Source of the DNA: Dimorphilus gyrociliatus
Lineage: Eukaryota; Annelida; Polychaeta; Dinophilidae
Assembly (NCBI GenBank): GCA_904063045.1
Contig: CAJFCJ010000012.1
Coordinates: 930,001 to 994,000, forward strand
Length of the DNA stretch: 64,000 bases
Direction of reading: 5' to 3'
The stretch's first letter is position 1; each line of letters starts with the position of its first letter. Below are positions 11,808-24,200 of the stretch, in pieces. A program made the position numbers and the translations under genes. The notes under the pieces are model-generated. The model was not told the DNA's origin. It ran no database searches and worked only from the letters and a program-made list of their open reading frames with translations.

Positions 11808-14800
11808 ATGCGCACGTCGGTAGCGTTACTCTCTTCACTTTTAATTCTTGTACTCTTTGAGGGGGTTTGTTCAATGAAAAAAGGTAGGAAGAAGACCAAG
11901 AATAGAGAAAAGTCTAAAGGTTTGTATGCTTTTAAATCTTTTTTTATTCAATATAAAGAGATTCCCTTCGGGCTTTGAACCTTTCCTATTTCGTTGTTTA
12001 TAGAAAAAGCACTTTGGTGGCTTGATATATTTTGTTACGGCATTTTGATTAAATATATAATAGCTCATTTAATTTTTACCTCTGTTTCTGAATAAGTATA
12101 TTTATCACATAATAAATATTCATTCGGTTTTTTCTCTCTTTTTTTCCCTTTCGTTTCCTCTCTGCTGTTAATTCTTTTTCTCTCTTTTTTTAGTTTTATC
12201 TTTTTCTTTTATCTGAATTGGAAACTAAATGGAAAAAATGAAAGTTATTCGTTCTAAAAATAAACATAGCTTTATTTAATACTTTTAACAAGTTTACCTT
12301 GAAAAATTCGTCTTAACTTCTATATCACAGTTGAATATGTATATATTCATTCTGTATATTTATATAATTTTACTTGTATTCGATGAATGCAGTAAATAGA
12401 TATATACAAATTTATAAATTTAACCGTTTCTTTATATAAACGCCGAATATCTTATCGATTGCGTAAACAATTGTAGAGAAATTAAAAACCCACAAACTCT
12501 TCTTATGTTTCAGTTCACTTTTCTACTGAATACGATCTTGTGCAAGACCTTTTGACCAACTATGATCCGATAGTTAGACCAAGGTACAACTCTTCTGAAA
12601 CCGTCGTCGTAAGGATCCGGTTCTCCCTACAGCAAATTTATGATTTAGTAAGTAAAGATAGAATTGCATTACGGTAAAATAGGGAAAAAATAGATAAAAG
12701 AGAAAAAGGGGGGAAAATGGCTACCTATGATATTCTCTCCAAGAGTTTTTTATTGTTATTTCATTTTTTAAGAAAATTCCAATCTCCATCTTTTATCCTC
12801 TAGTAGCAATTCTCCACAAAATATTAATCTCTTTTAAGGTACAATTTCTATACTTTTAATATATCGTTTCGCTCTATGAATAGGAAATAAAACGATGTAA
12901 ACTTGTATTTAGAGAAGGAAAAGAAAGGAAACATTTAGAGTAAAATTTCTTTTTCGAATATTTTAAACAGGATGAAAAGCGTCAAATATTAGCAATTAGT
13001 GGTTGGTTAACGGCAGAATGGGTATGGAGTTCTTTTTATTTATTACAGTATAATAATTTGTTATTAATAATTAATTGATCATCTCAATATATTAAATAAA
13101 TAGCTCGATGAGTTTTTAATGTGGGATCCTGAAGAGTATGGGAATATATCATCTCTAGTGCTCGATCCAAGACACATATGGACACCTAGTTTGGCCATTG
13201 GTAATTCGTAAGTATAGAACATGTTGTATAAAAGTGACATTTTTTTTTGGTAGTGGCGTTAGGCGAGTATCTTTCCAATTTGTGTATTTGTAGGACAATA
13301 AGACGACCAGCGTAGAGGCGTATTTACTTTGCTGATTATAGCTTTAGATAGGCGTCGTTTCGTTCTTTCTGTATGTGTCATTCGTTTCCGCTGGACTTTC
13401 AAGAGAATCGCTGTGCCTGAACGAACCTAATCTAATCCTAAGATGTATCAGTAGTTGAATTTAACGGTTTCATGCACTTAAGATGGAGAATGATTCCTTT
13501 ACAAATACCCACTCTAAAGACTCGTTGACCTCAAATATCCATTTAAATCCCTTAACAGACAGAATATCATGAAATAGTCCTTAATACCACTAGGTTCATT
13601 ATTTTAACCTTTTATTCATGACTTTATTAAAAACTCTTATTGAAAACTAATGACTGTTCTTATCTCAGGGCGGATAGAATGTTTCAAACATACCGTCACT
13701 TTTGGATTACAGTCAGGAGTACAGGCGAAGCCAGATGGCAACCTGGGGGTACTTTTGCTTTTACTTGTGCCCTTGATATGAATTACTATCCGTTCGATAA
13801 TCAATATTGTACAATGGAAGTGGAAACATGGCATTATAATTCGGAGAAGCTACAATTTAACATCTCAAAACACGAGTAAGTTAAGAAGGCCTAAGTTGAT
13901 TAAAATTATACGTTCCACCCTTGATAAGTGACCATCTGGGGATCAGTTTATAAAGTCTCGCTTCGTTTTAGAACAAGAATTTTATGATACTATTTTATCA
14001 TGAGATAACTTATATACAGTCAATTTATTCTATATGTATATAGATATATAGTCAATAGATAAAGAAAGAGGAATAAAACGAAGACGAATAAGGAATAGTG
14101 GATTGATTTATAAAAAGAGAATTTGTTAATATTAGATTTGTATCGCTTTTCAACAATTTAACAGATTTGGATTGGAGACGTATCTACAGCACGGAGAATG
14201 GGAAGTTTATAAAACACTTGTACGATACGAAAACGTCGAGTATAAATATTATCAGGATGAACAATTTCCGGAAGTCTTCTTCAGTATATTTATTAGGAGA
14301 AAATATACTTTTTATTTTATGTATATCCTACTACCATGTATAGTAAGTTATTAGTTGAAATTTTCTTATTACCTGTTATAAAGTCTCATCATCTAACAAT
14401 TGAAAAAAATAAGATATCTTCATTTTCAGATGCTTTCTTTTGTCTTATTAATGACCTTTTTATTACCGGCCGACTCTGGAGAGAAAGTTAATCTTGGTGT
14501 TTCAATACTGGTTGCATTTTCAGTTAGTAATTTTATCTATATAAATTCTCTTTTTCCTCTCTCCTCCTTCTCTCTGCTGTTCTTTTTCAATCATTTTGTT
14601 TTCTACTTTCTGTTTTCTTTTATTGTATTTCTAGGTTTTCTTGCTAATAGTGGCCGAAAAGGTTCCGGATACATCTGACGCAGTACCAATTATTGCTATT
14701 TATTTGATGTATTTTATGGCAATTACAGCATTGTCTGTTATGGCTAGTACAATCGTTCTGAAGCTGCATTTCAAAGGTAAGTGCGAGTGATAAATTAATG

Positions 14801-15287
14801 CTATAAATAACTGGAAATGGCATTGCTCTCTTCTTGTTAATGTGTTGACTTTACCGTTTAACGATGGAATTACTTAGTTTTTTTTCTTGATTTATTTAAT
14901 AATAAAGGTTCAGAGAAGAAACCGCCCAAATGGCTGCAATCATTCGTATTCGATTGCCTAGCACCCCTATTATGCCAAAAGAGCCATACTCATTGGCATA
15001 CTAAACAACAACTTCGGAATTCCATTACAATGACCTTTGTCTCAAGTCCATCGGAAAACGAATGCAAACCAATGAAAGAAGTTTGCGCTTGTTCCGAAAC
15101 TGAATCCGAAAGAGGTTCAGCGGATGAGAAGGCTAAACGAGAGAAAATTACACAAGAGTGGAAGAAAATAGCGGAAGTGATAGATCATTTATTCTTTTGC
15201 ACCTTTCTCTTTCTGATAATTCTTCCTCTGGGAGGTCTTGTTGTGTTTGCTCATATCTTTCATACTACAGAATCTGATATAAAATGA
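11808..15287 (+). CDS. Cys-loop ligand-gated channel subunit, nicotinic-type non-alpha (466 aa)
   Basis: Nine exons join in frame: 11808-11919, 12514-12647, 12971-13021, 13104-13207, 13669-13875, 14165-14342, 14430-14522, 14635-14776 and 14908-15287. The order is signal peptide; binding domain with the loop A-type IWTPSLAIGN; a canonical Cys-loop (C-ALDMNYYPFDNQY-C, 13 residues between Cys); membrane segments M1-M3; a short M3-M4 loop; and M4 (HLFFCTFLFLIILPLGGLVV). M2 is preceded by PADSGEKVNL and followed by IVAE; the Glu on each side predicts cation selectivity. Loop C lacks the vicinal Cys pair of alpha subunits, so this is a non-alpha or divergent subunit. Such subunits assemble as pentamers in nerve or muscle membranes. 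The ATG at 11808 begins the signal peptide; an upstream in-frame ATG would add 11 residues. Confidence 0.9.
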
Positions 15288-16132
15288 TATATATGGCGTA
15301 CAAAGTTCTCTTCCTTTTGCGTAAAAGACAAAAGCACTCACCTGACATCTCTTTTTACTGTATAATCCACAGTTTTCTGTCGTAAGAATTGTGAATTAGT
15401 ACAAAGGTATAAATATTTGTAAATATTAAAAATGATTAACATTACTAAGAGTAAAGTGACTTTTTGAATATTGTTTTCTTTCTTATTGTAACTCAATTCA
15501 CAATAAAAACTCTTCATCAATGATTCTTTTACAACTACAATATAAGATGTATTTCTTTGAAGAAAATTAAAACAAAAGCATATTGAACTAAGAAATATAA
15601 TTAATAATTATTTTATGTGCAATTTCTATTATAACTTTACATCTATGGTTTTCTCATCTATTTAATTCTTAATTAATAATTCATGAGACAAATCTTTTAA
15701 TCTATATAAATTACTTTTTTTCCTTCTTCCTAAGATAAAAGAAGGGAATTGGAGATAATCTCTTATTCCTGTTTCTTCCGTATGAACCAATAAAATCTCC
15801 TACAAACTTTTCTTTCGCCACCTTTTTCATTTAATAATTACATTTTTATTATAGAGAAATCATTTCCTGTTCAACATCTGGAAATCGTTTAAAATAATCC
15901 TTGTGAAAAAAAAAACTAGGTAAAAAAAAGGAGAGAAAAAAGAAATTCTATTTTCTTCTTCAGTTTGCAAGTTTTGCAGCGTTTTGTTTTTATTTCTGGA
16001 ATTCTGTTTTCTTAGTTTATATAGAAAGCTATAATTAAGGCTTGTCGAATCTATTTTTCGTCACGCAATTATTTTGAAAACTTTGATAGCAAAATAATTT
16101 TACTTAATTAGAGAGACAAAATAAAACCGATT
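15288..16132. other. Gene-free interval
   Basis: AT-rich with poly-purine and poly-T stretches near 15900-15960. No domain-bearing ORF on either strand. It lies between the channel subunit and a tetraspanin, both on the plus strand. Confidence 0.55.
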
Positions 16133-17694
16133 ATGGATTTAACCTGGTTCCGTCACAGTGTCACTCTTTTACTATCTCTTATAAACTTTATATTTTTTGT
16201 TAGTATTTCTATTATTAATTCTTTAAGATGTAGATAATTATCATAAATGTGTATAATACAGTAATTATGATAATAAATAAAAGTAACATATATATATATA
16301 TATATATAATGTAAATATATACTTTATAAATATTTTCCAGTATGTTTACTAAAATAACATGTACAAATAGAATCCTTTCTCTTTGCAGTTCATTTCTTTG
16401 TCGGTGTTTTCAGGATTAATCTTTTTTCTTAAACAACACAAATACGTAGTAAAGTGGACTCTGGATCAATTTTCTTTCGGAAAGGAGACTAATAACCTAA
16501 TAAAGGATCTAATAGAAGATTTCGAAATTCCTGATACTGTTCTTGCAATTTTAACATATCTTTGTACAGTATCTATTCTTATCAGTTTGACATCAATTTT
16601 TGGTTTTATAGGGTCATTTATGAAAAGAACTCTGCTTCAATCAATACACTCATTAATGATTGGTTTCTTAATATTAACTACAATTTTTATTTATAATATA
16701 AAAGGGAACGCTTCAGAGATAATAGAACCAGATTTAAGACACATTTTAATACACTCTTTCGAAGGGATATATATAAAACAGAATAATACTTTAAAAGACG
16801 AGTTTGAGGTGAAAGTAGTAAGAAAATTCGGAACTGTTTTATGGCTTGTTCTAACCCTGGGAGTAAGCTAATAAAATTCCATCTACTTTCCGAAATGTAA
16901 AATTATCTACTTATTTTTTCTTATTCCTTTTTTTTTTTTTAAAAAATAATAACAAATCACAATCAAATCATTAAAAAAAAAGCTACAGTGTTGTGGCATA
17001 GATGACTATAAAGATTTTCAGAAAGCCTCAAAATGGAATAAAGTTATAAATATAAAAAGAAAAATTGGGGAATTTATGATAACATCTAAAATTAAGGTGA
17101 GTTGTTTTCATCAATAAAATAAATTATAATTAGATGAATTCATTCTATAAAAAATTTATAATAGAAAGAAATTCCACTTTCTTGCTGCAAGTTAGAAAAG
17201 GATTGTGAATTCTCAACAAACATTTACGATCTGAAATTTGTCAATGTCCAAAAATGTCTAGTACAGCCGAATAATTTCAACGCCAACCTTTATACTGGAT
17301 GCAAAGGTGCGTTGGGAGATTATTTACGAGTCCAGCTTGGGTCTAGAATACGGATAGCCTATGCAATTTTTATCTCTTCTATGGTAAAAAAAACAACAAT
17401 TATTGACTTTATAGTTAAATTGAATATTAAAATAAATTCTGCTACTAATTATAATAACAACAATAGCGCTAATTAATTTTACAGATTCTTCAAATGGTTC
17501 TGTCAATAATTCTTATCCTATTAAAAAGGAAAGAGAGAGCAAGTAGAGAGAATCTAATGAATTATCTGCCTTTACAGGAGGAAAAGAGTTATATTAAATC
17601 ACCTAACCTTTCAAAGCTATCAATTTCAAATTCCAAGCTTGAAAAAAGGCGAAATGTTGTTGTTTACAAGAAAAAATACCTAAAAGATATATAG
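16133..17694 (+). CDS. Divergent tetraspanin (360 aa)
   Basis: Exons 16133-16198, 16389-16862, 16983-17096, 17165-17383 and 17485-17694 are all phase 0. The first exon (MDLTWFRHSVTLLLSLINF) gives the start of membrane segment 1, which continues in exon 2. Three more membrane segments are visible. The large loop has the CCG signature (LQCCGIDDYKDF), then PLSCCKLEKDC, QKCL and TGCKGAL. The cytoplasmic tail of about 50 residues is basic and longer than usual (KRKERASREN ... VVVYKKKYLKDI). Five exons, all phase 0, parallel the tetraspanin at 4468-5715 and the next gene, pointing to an old shared gene structure. Partners are unknown. Confidence 0.83.
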
Positions 17695-18820
17695 TTTTAG
17701 ATTTTAAGTCGATATAATTATATGATAATTAGTATAGTACAATTAAATAGGATGATCTTTGAATAAAAGAGCATAAATGATATCACAAACCTTACTACTA
17801 TATTTATATCATTAGCTTATAATTTTGTAGATATTTGAAGAGTAAAGATCATATTTTTGATCTATTCGAATAATATGATACCGTATAACATAAAAGAAAT
17901 GTTCATTTATTTAAGTGTAAATGTATATTATTACATTTCATAAGATGAAAAAGTTTCTGAGGTTTGTTTTCAACTTTTAACGTTAGTAAATTATTGATTG
18001 AAAAAAGAAAACAACCTGAAATAAAGGTGTTTGTCAGTTTCTATCCAACAAACTGTCATTTGGTTTTAAGGGCTATTATCATTTCTGAATCCAACCAAAG
18101 CACTAAAAGTGGACGTAGAAAGTGTAAAAAAAATCATTGCGAATATCTTTTATCCTTTTTCCCGTATGTAGAGTTATTTTTATTCAATAAAAAGAAAAGA
18201 CTAAGCACTTTGTCTATATCTCTTGTCCTCCACTATCGAACATATACTAGATTTAGAAAAAAACATTACTTTCTTTCCCTTCTTAATTGTGAATCTTTAT
18301 GTGTGTGAATACGTGTGCTTTTTTTTATAAAGCTTGGAAAAAGACGGAATATTGAGGGATTAGTTGCTTTATAAAATATCTGCGATACTTTGCTTTTGAC
18401 TTAATAATCTTTAAGGTTACATTGAGCTCTATACAGATTATTTTTTAAGTGATAAACTCTTCTTCAACGATAGAACTATGGAAAGAATGAGAACGGAACT
18501 GAAGAGAAAAGCACAATATTATTATTATTACTGATATTATTATTGTTAGTATTGCTATTCAAATGTTTATTTATAGTAAACCAATTAATTAATTAAATTA
18601 TCCGTAAAAAATCAATATAAATAATAAAGATAAAGTTTACTTAATCACTTGTTTTCTTTAATAAAATTAATAAAACTAATGAATAAATGAATAAAAGACA
18701 AAATAAATAATAAAAATACTTAAGTTTACAAGAGAAATTTCGAATATTTAAAAATCTATAAAGAATTTTGGTAGAAATAGTAAAAAGAATAAAGAAGTAT
18801 TAATAGTTTGTATAAAGAAA
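17695..18820. other. Gene-free interval between two tetraspanins
   Basis: Very AT-rich. An ORF at 17964-18308 starts on TTG, is Lys/Ser/Phe-rich and low in complexity, and is not accepted as a gene. Confidence 0.5.
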
Positions 18821-20082
18821 ATGCTATGTACAGTTGCTAGATGTTGTTTGGTTACAGTTAGCCTGATTTTTATGGTATATTTATACTAAAGCAAAAATAT
18901 ATGTACACAGATATATTGATTATTTATATAATTATACTTTATATACTATAATAAATAAAATAATAGTAATAGTCCTAATTTTGGACAGCAATGCGGAGCC
19001 ATCATGCTTATAATGACCGCCTACTCGGTCGCCGACTTTCCTCAGTTTCGAAGATTGATATTATCATTCGATGAAGATATAGAGAATTCTTTAAAACATA
19101 TACCATTGCCAAAATTATTAAATGATACTATGATAGCTATACTTTGCATATCAATGATAATTATTATTATTTCAATTACTGGTCTATCCAATAATCGCTA
19201 CTGCCTATACGTTTACATATTTTCTACCTCATTAGTAACTCTGATTCATGTAATCATTCTTGTAACGGTATTTGTAAAAATGGAGAATTTCAAAAAAGGC
19301 TTAGAAAAGTATATAGAACAGCTCGTTTTTGATTCTTACGAGGGATGCTCCTTTTCGTTTATAGATAAAAAGTTTAGCGTATCAAAAAATGATCTCTCTA
19401 TAGCGATTGACAAAATTCAGATAGCTTATCAATGTTGCGGTGTAAAGAATGGTAATATTTACTCTCAGAACTACAAAAAGTTTAAGAAATGGAACAGCGT
19501 CGTTGATATGAATTTCACAAGTATATCTCCCTATTTGGGAATTCAGAGCGTTCAGGTACGCTTTTAATTAACTATTCTTTATCTCAGGTCTATTTTCACT
19601 CATTCACTTTAGATACTTGTGCCACCTTCTTGTTGTAAATTAAAGGAAAGTAATGTCAAGTTTTACAATCACGCTATTAAGAATAAAGATTTATATGAAA
19701 TCTTTCACGGATGCGTGCTGTCTGCGAGTGCAGCTTCTTCAAATTTTTATCATGGTTGTTATAAAGCTATAAACGATCGAATAGAGACAATTTATATAGT
19801 AGTGATATTGCTATTGTCTGTCGTATGTATCGTTTTACAGGTAATTCTATTTTTTTCTTAAGTATTATAAATGAAATAGCAATAAAAACAAAGACGATAT
19901 ACTTAATTTTGTTCCAGTTGGTTGGCATTTTAAGTGCGATAACTCGCATAAGAGAATTAACTGCCGAAGAGGAAGGAGACATAATAATCTCTTCTAAGCA
20001 CTCTTCCATACCCTTCAGCTATAGGGGAACGCCTTCAGTGAGAAGTAAAGCGGTTCTTGGACCAGTTATTCAATTGATTTAA
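18821..20082 (+). CDS. Divergent tetraspanin (337 aa)
   Basis: Exons 18821-18874, 18989-19555, 19613-19840 and 19918-20082 join in frame. The opening MLCTVARCCLVTVSLIFM is the start of membrane segment 1, and exon 2 continues it (QCGAIMLIMTAYSVADF). Later membrane segments are MIAILCISMIIIIISIT, VTLIHVIILVTVFV and YIVVILLLSVVCIVLQ. The large loop contains YQCCGVKNG (CCG motif), PPSCCKLKE, HGCVLS and HGCYKA, a full tetraspanin Cys set. The cytoplasmic tail is about 50 residues. It lies head-to-tail with the tetraspanin just upstream and may be a diverged tandem duplicate, although similarity by eye is limited to signature positions. Confidence 0.85.
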
Positions 20083-20412
20083 TGAGTATCAAGAAGAAAA
20101 ACTCTCCTAAAGTTTAGTAAAAAATGAAGATATATATATATATTAATATATACACTAATATATATATATATATACAGTATATAGCTACATCCTTTTACAC
20201 TCATTCGCATTTAGCCAACTAAATATTACCCAAAAATATTCTACATCGCTTTTAATTTCAAGTTAACGCAGCAGATGTCGCTTTGATCAAGCGATTGTTC
20301 TAACAACTCTACTAATAGACTAATATAACTAATGATGTAAAGTACTATAGTAAAAAAAATCTTTATATGAACATAACAAAGTGTTCAAAACTATTAGTAT
20401 AAGCATATATCT

Positions 20413-20459
<47 letters not shown>

Positions 20460-21299
20460 TTTATAGAAGCTTATAGTAACAATATATTTGTATTTAGAAC
20501 TTTATAAATTTTTGAAAATGCAATTTCATAGCTAAGTAGGCTAATTAACAAAAATATAGCAAAAAATTAGATTAAATTTTACAAACGAATCTAGCATGTC
20601 TTGTACAAAATGACGTTTTCTTCTCCTCTTTGATTTAAATAAGATAGTAGGAAATAGAAGTCGAATAGAGATGAAAAGAAAGAATGAGTGGAAGAGAACG
20701 AATTATGTAGATAGATTTACAGGCGGGTAATATACGTATATATATATATATATATACTGTTCCCGTATATTTTCTATCATAATACGGCTTTGTATAAATT
20801 TTTTTCTGAAAAAAATATTTAAAGAAAAAACGAGAAATGAGCGAAACTGAGAGAAAAAAGGAAAAGCTAATGATGCTGATGTAAAAAGTAATCGAAGAAA
20901 AAAAAACGGGTAGGAGGGTATGAGAGAGAATCTAAAGAAGAAACATGGGGGTTCTCTTTTGTACTTTAAGAAAGAATAAAAAAGGGGGCAGCGAGAGAAG
21001 GAAAAGTCCACAACGATTCTCATTTTATTGACAAGGCAAAAGTATTGATTAGGGATATTATTTAAGTCAAACGCTACTCGCGCCAGAAGTGCGCTAGATT
21101 TCTTTCAATGAACATGCAACTTTTCTTGATGAAGCTATACTCTATATTCACGATTAAAGCCTCTTTTGTTTCTTTATTCTTTGAAAATCTATAATTTTTT
21201 ACTTGAGCTAAAAATATTTAAAGAGGAGAAAAACACTTGTAAGATATTAATCTTAAGATAATTTGCATAGAAAAGTAAACAAAACTGAAAAGAATTGAA
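20083..21299. other. Gene-free interval with TA microsatellites
   Basis: TA runs at about 20129-20175, 20417-20455 and 20735-20755, followed by purine-rich sequence at 20820-21010. No supported ORF; the 20703-21023 reverse ORF is a low-complexity shadow. Probably contains the promoter of the following gene. Confidence 0.55.
20417..20455. repeat. (TA)n microsatellite
   Basis: An uninterrupted run of about 19 TA units, visible directly; the longest of several TA tracts in the interval. Confidence 0.9.
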
Positions 21300-24200
21300 A
21301 TGAAAAGAATCGGAGGATTGATGATTAAATATCTTTGCCTTTTCCTTTTTGGAATTTCCATACTACTGGAAATCAGAGGTAAGTAAACTGATTTATTAAG
21401 TTATTGATATGAGAGATTTTGTATTTTACATCAAAAGAAGTTGATAAGAATAGACAAAGTACCAATTTTATTCCCTAACATTTCTTTATGTTTTTTCTTT
21501 TCGGATGCAAGATTTAAAGAGAGATTATCTATAATCTTCACATATTTAATAGTATATCATATAAAAATGTATAGATATTGCGTAATATGTTTACTTGTAC
21601 GGAATGTTTGGATAAGGAGAGGAGAAGTATTACTTTGTTATTGTTTTTAGTTGTAAATATGTGTTTATTTGACTAGAAAAATGCTTTTAGTTTGTTCAGC
21701 TGTCTCTTATATTTAACAAAAGTAAAATACCTTTTTTTATTACAGTTCTTTATGAGTTTAGTTTGTTTTAAACAGAAGAAATCACTAGATTTAATAGACT
21801 TTATTATATAAAAAAGGTATTATTAATTGGCTATTCGATATTTATAAAAAAGAGATAATGGCTAGTTTTAGCAGTTTTTCCTTCAGTTATTAGTATTCTA
21901 ATTAAGAAGTAAATCCTAAAATGAAGAGATTATATAAAAATAACCATTTTTTACCTATTTATCTCCTTTTCTTTTCTCTTTTGTTACATATTTGATTATC
22001 ATATTTTTTGTCTTTTCCCCTTTGTCTAGGTGAACACATTTTCTATATTTATAATTCATTTTTTCTTCTACTTAGTTTCTATCCTTCAGTACATGATGTA
22101 TAGAAAAGCTATTGCAAGAGTTGTCATCCTATAGGCTATTCATGGTATATAATTTATCGTAAATAGATAATGTGTTGAGAATGCATATTTCTTCATCCGT
22201 CTCTTTAATATTCTAAGCGGTTTGCTATAGTCAATAAATCTATCTTATAGCATCAAATTATAAGCGATCGAAGCATCTAATTTTCCCTGTAAATCTTCTC
22301 CATTTCGGTTTTCCTCTAATAGATAATCCTTTGAGAATAAACATCCTTATTTGCTTAGACCATAGAGCTTAAACTAAAGGATACTTGCAGTTCGTTGACT
22401 TAGTTTTATAATCCATTTGGAATCGTTTTAAGCATAATATTAAAATGGATATTTTTCAAAGAGTTTTTATATTGAAAATGAAGGCCTAAAGCAAAGATTA
22501 TGATTGAGTAATTAGGGTTTTATCTTTTTTTTTTCCATTTGGCAATGTAGTTTCTATTGATAGAATTTTTTACGAATGTTGCGTTACGGTGACACAAAAA
22601 ACAGGCAATTGATTTCTTCGATTCGACAATTCCTCAATTCTAATTAAGTATAAAATAAAAAAAGTAATGATTTTCCCACTATATTCAACTATAAGTATTT
22701 TTTTTATGATTCAAGCTATTGCAAATTAACTCATTCACCTTTTCCTTTTCCACTTCGGCATTCATATTCAATCTCTTTCTTTTTTTTTAACAAAAAAAAG
22801 TCACTTATTTGCCCTTTGTTTGCCCTATTCAGTGCCTTTTTATAGTTGAACAACTTAGTCGATATAAGACTATTTTTTTATGTAGTATCGCCCAACAAAT
22901 CCTTGTTAATCAGGGAATATCGTATAGAATAACACTAGTTGTTTTCTTTTCCTAAACGATTTCTCCTATTGATAACTTAAGGTCAATAAATTAAAAAATT
23001 TTCTTCAACTTGTGTTAATCGGTTAATATCAATATCTTTTTTTTTATTCCAGTAAAAACTCAACCAGATATCTTAAACGAAGCAAAGAATGCTGCAAAAG
23101 TTGCTGTTTTTCCTGTAAATTTATTTATTTTATTAAATTATACTATAATTATGCAAAAATTCTTTAAGGTTAAAAGTTTAATTACAGATTGAGCCCTACA
23201 TCAAAATAAATTACGATCCAAGTTTGGGTGGAAATCAAAAGTTTTATGGTTATCACGTAGATATATTAAAATTAGTTGCCAGGAGTCAACACCTTAATTA
23301 TGTTCTAAATTGGATAAGTAACGGAATAAGCTGCAAAAAATACTCATATGATAAATGGAATTGCGTAATTCGTGAATTAATTAATCAGGTTAGAATTATG
23401 GAGATACTTTATTTATGCCAATATTTTATTTTGAAATTTATAGTCTTTCACTCTTTCTACGCCCCCCTCGTTTTTCACACACACTCTCTCTCTCTTTCCC
23501 TCTCACACATATACACTTTCTTTCTCTTTTTTTTACTTTTTACTTTCTCTCATTCTTTGACTTTATACAATTTCTTATTACTTCTGACCTTATCCAACTA
23601 CTCCTTTTTCCTATTTTAATGATATTGGTAATTTAATTAAATTGTGGAAATGAAATATTTCAGAAATGCAACATTTCTATAGCACCTTTACCTATAGTGA
23701 GAGAATACTTCAAATCTATAAGCTATTCAACGCCAATAGAACAATTTAAATTCGTCGTTGTAGCCTCCAGGAAGTTCGGTACCCTGTCGATCGATTCGCT
23801 GAGAGGCCATCGTTACAGATTTAGTTGTATTTATGGTAGTTTCGTTCATAGAATGCTCAAAAAGGGAGAAAATGAACATTATCGAATAATTCATAAAAAT
23901 ATAAAGGATTACAGAAATTACGTAAAAAATGAATATGATGGATTTCATAGAGCTCTAACAAGAAGACATTTGTTCGTCATTGAGTCATCTTATGCCTACT
24001 ATTTCATTAATAAACGTGGTAGATGCGATTTACATATAGTCTGCGAATTTCCAGAGACATTTCAATATGCTTTTGCTGCCTCCAAGCAAAGTTTACATTT
24101 GCTAAAAAGGGTTGACAAAGGTCTGAGATCTCTACTTGGAAACCGTAGTCTCCTATCGAGTCTGAGAAGGAAATATTGGAATGATAAATGCGTAAAATCA

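Noticed and set aside
17964-18308. 114-residue plus-strand ORF between the tetraspanins
   Set aside because: Starts on TTG, is low-complexity, has no signal peptide, domain or splice context, and lies in AT-rich intergenic DNA.
20083-20460. TA-rich palindromes as structural RNA or replication signals
   Set aside because: They are explained by TA microsatellites, common across this AT-rich window.
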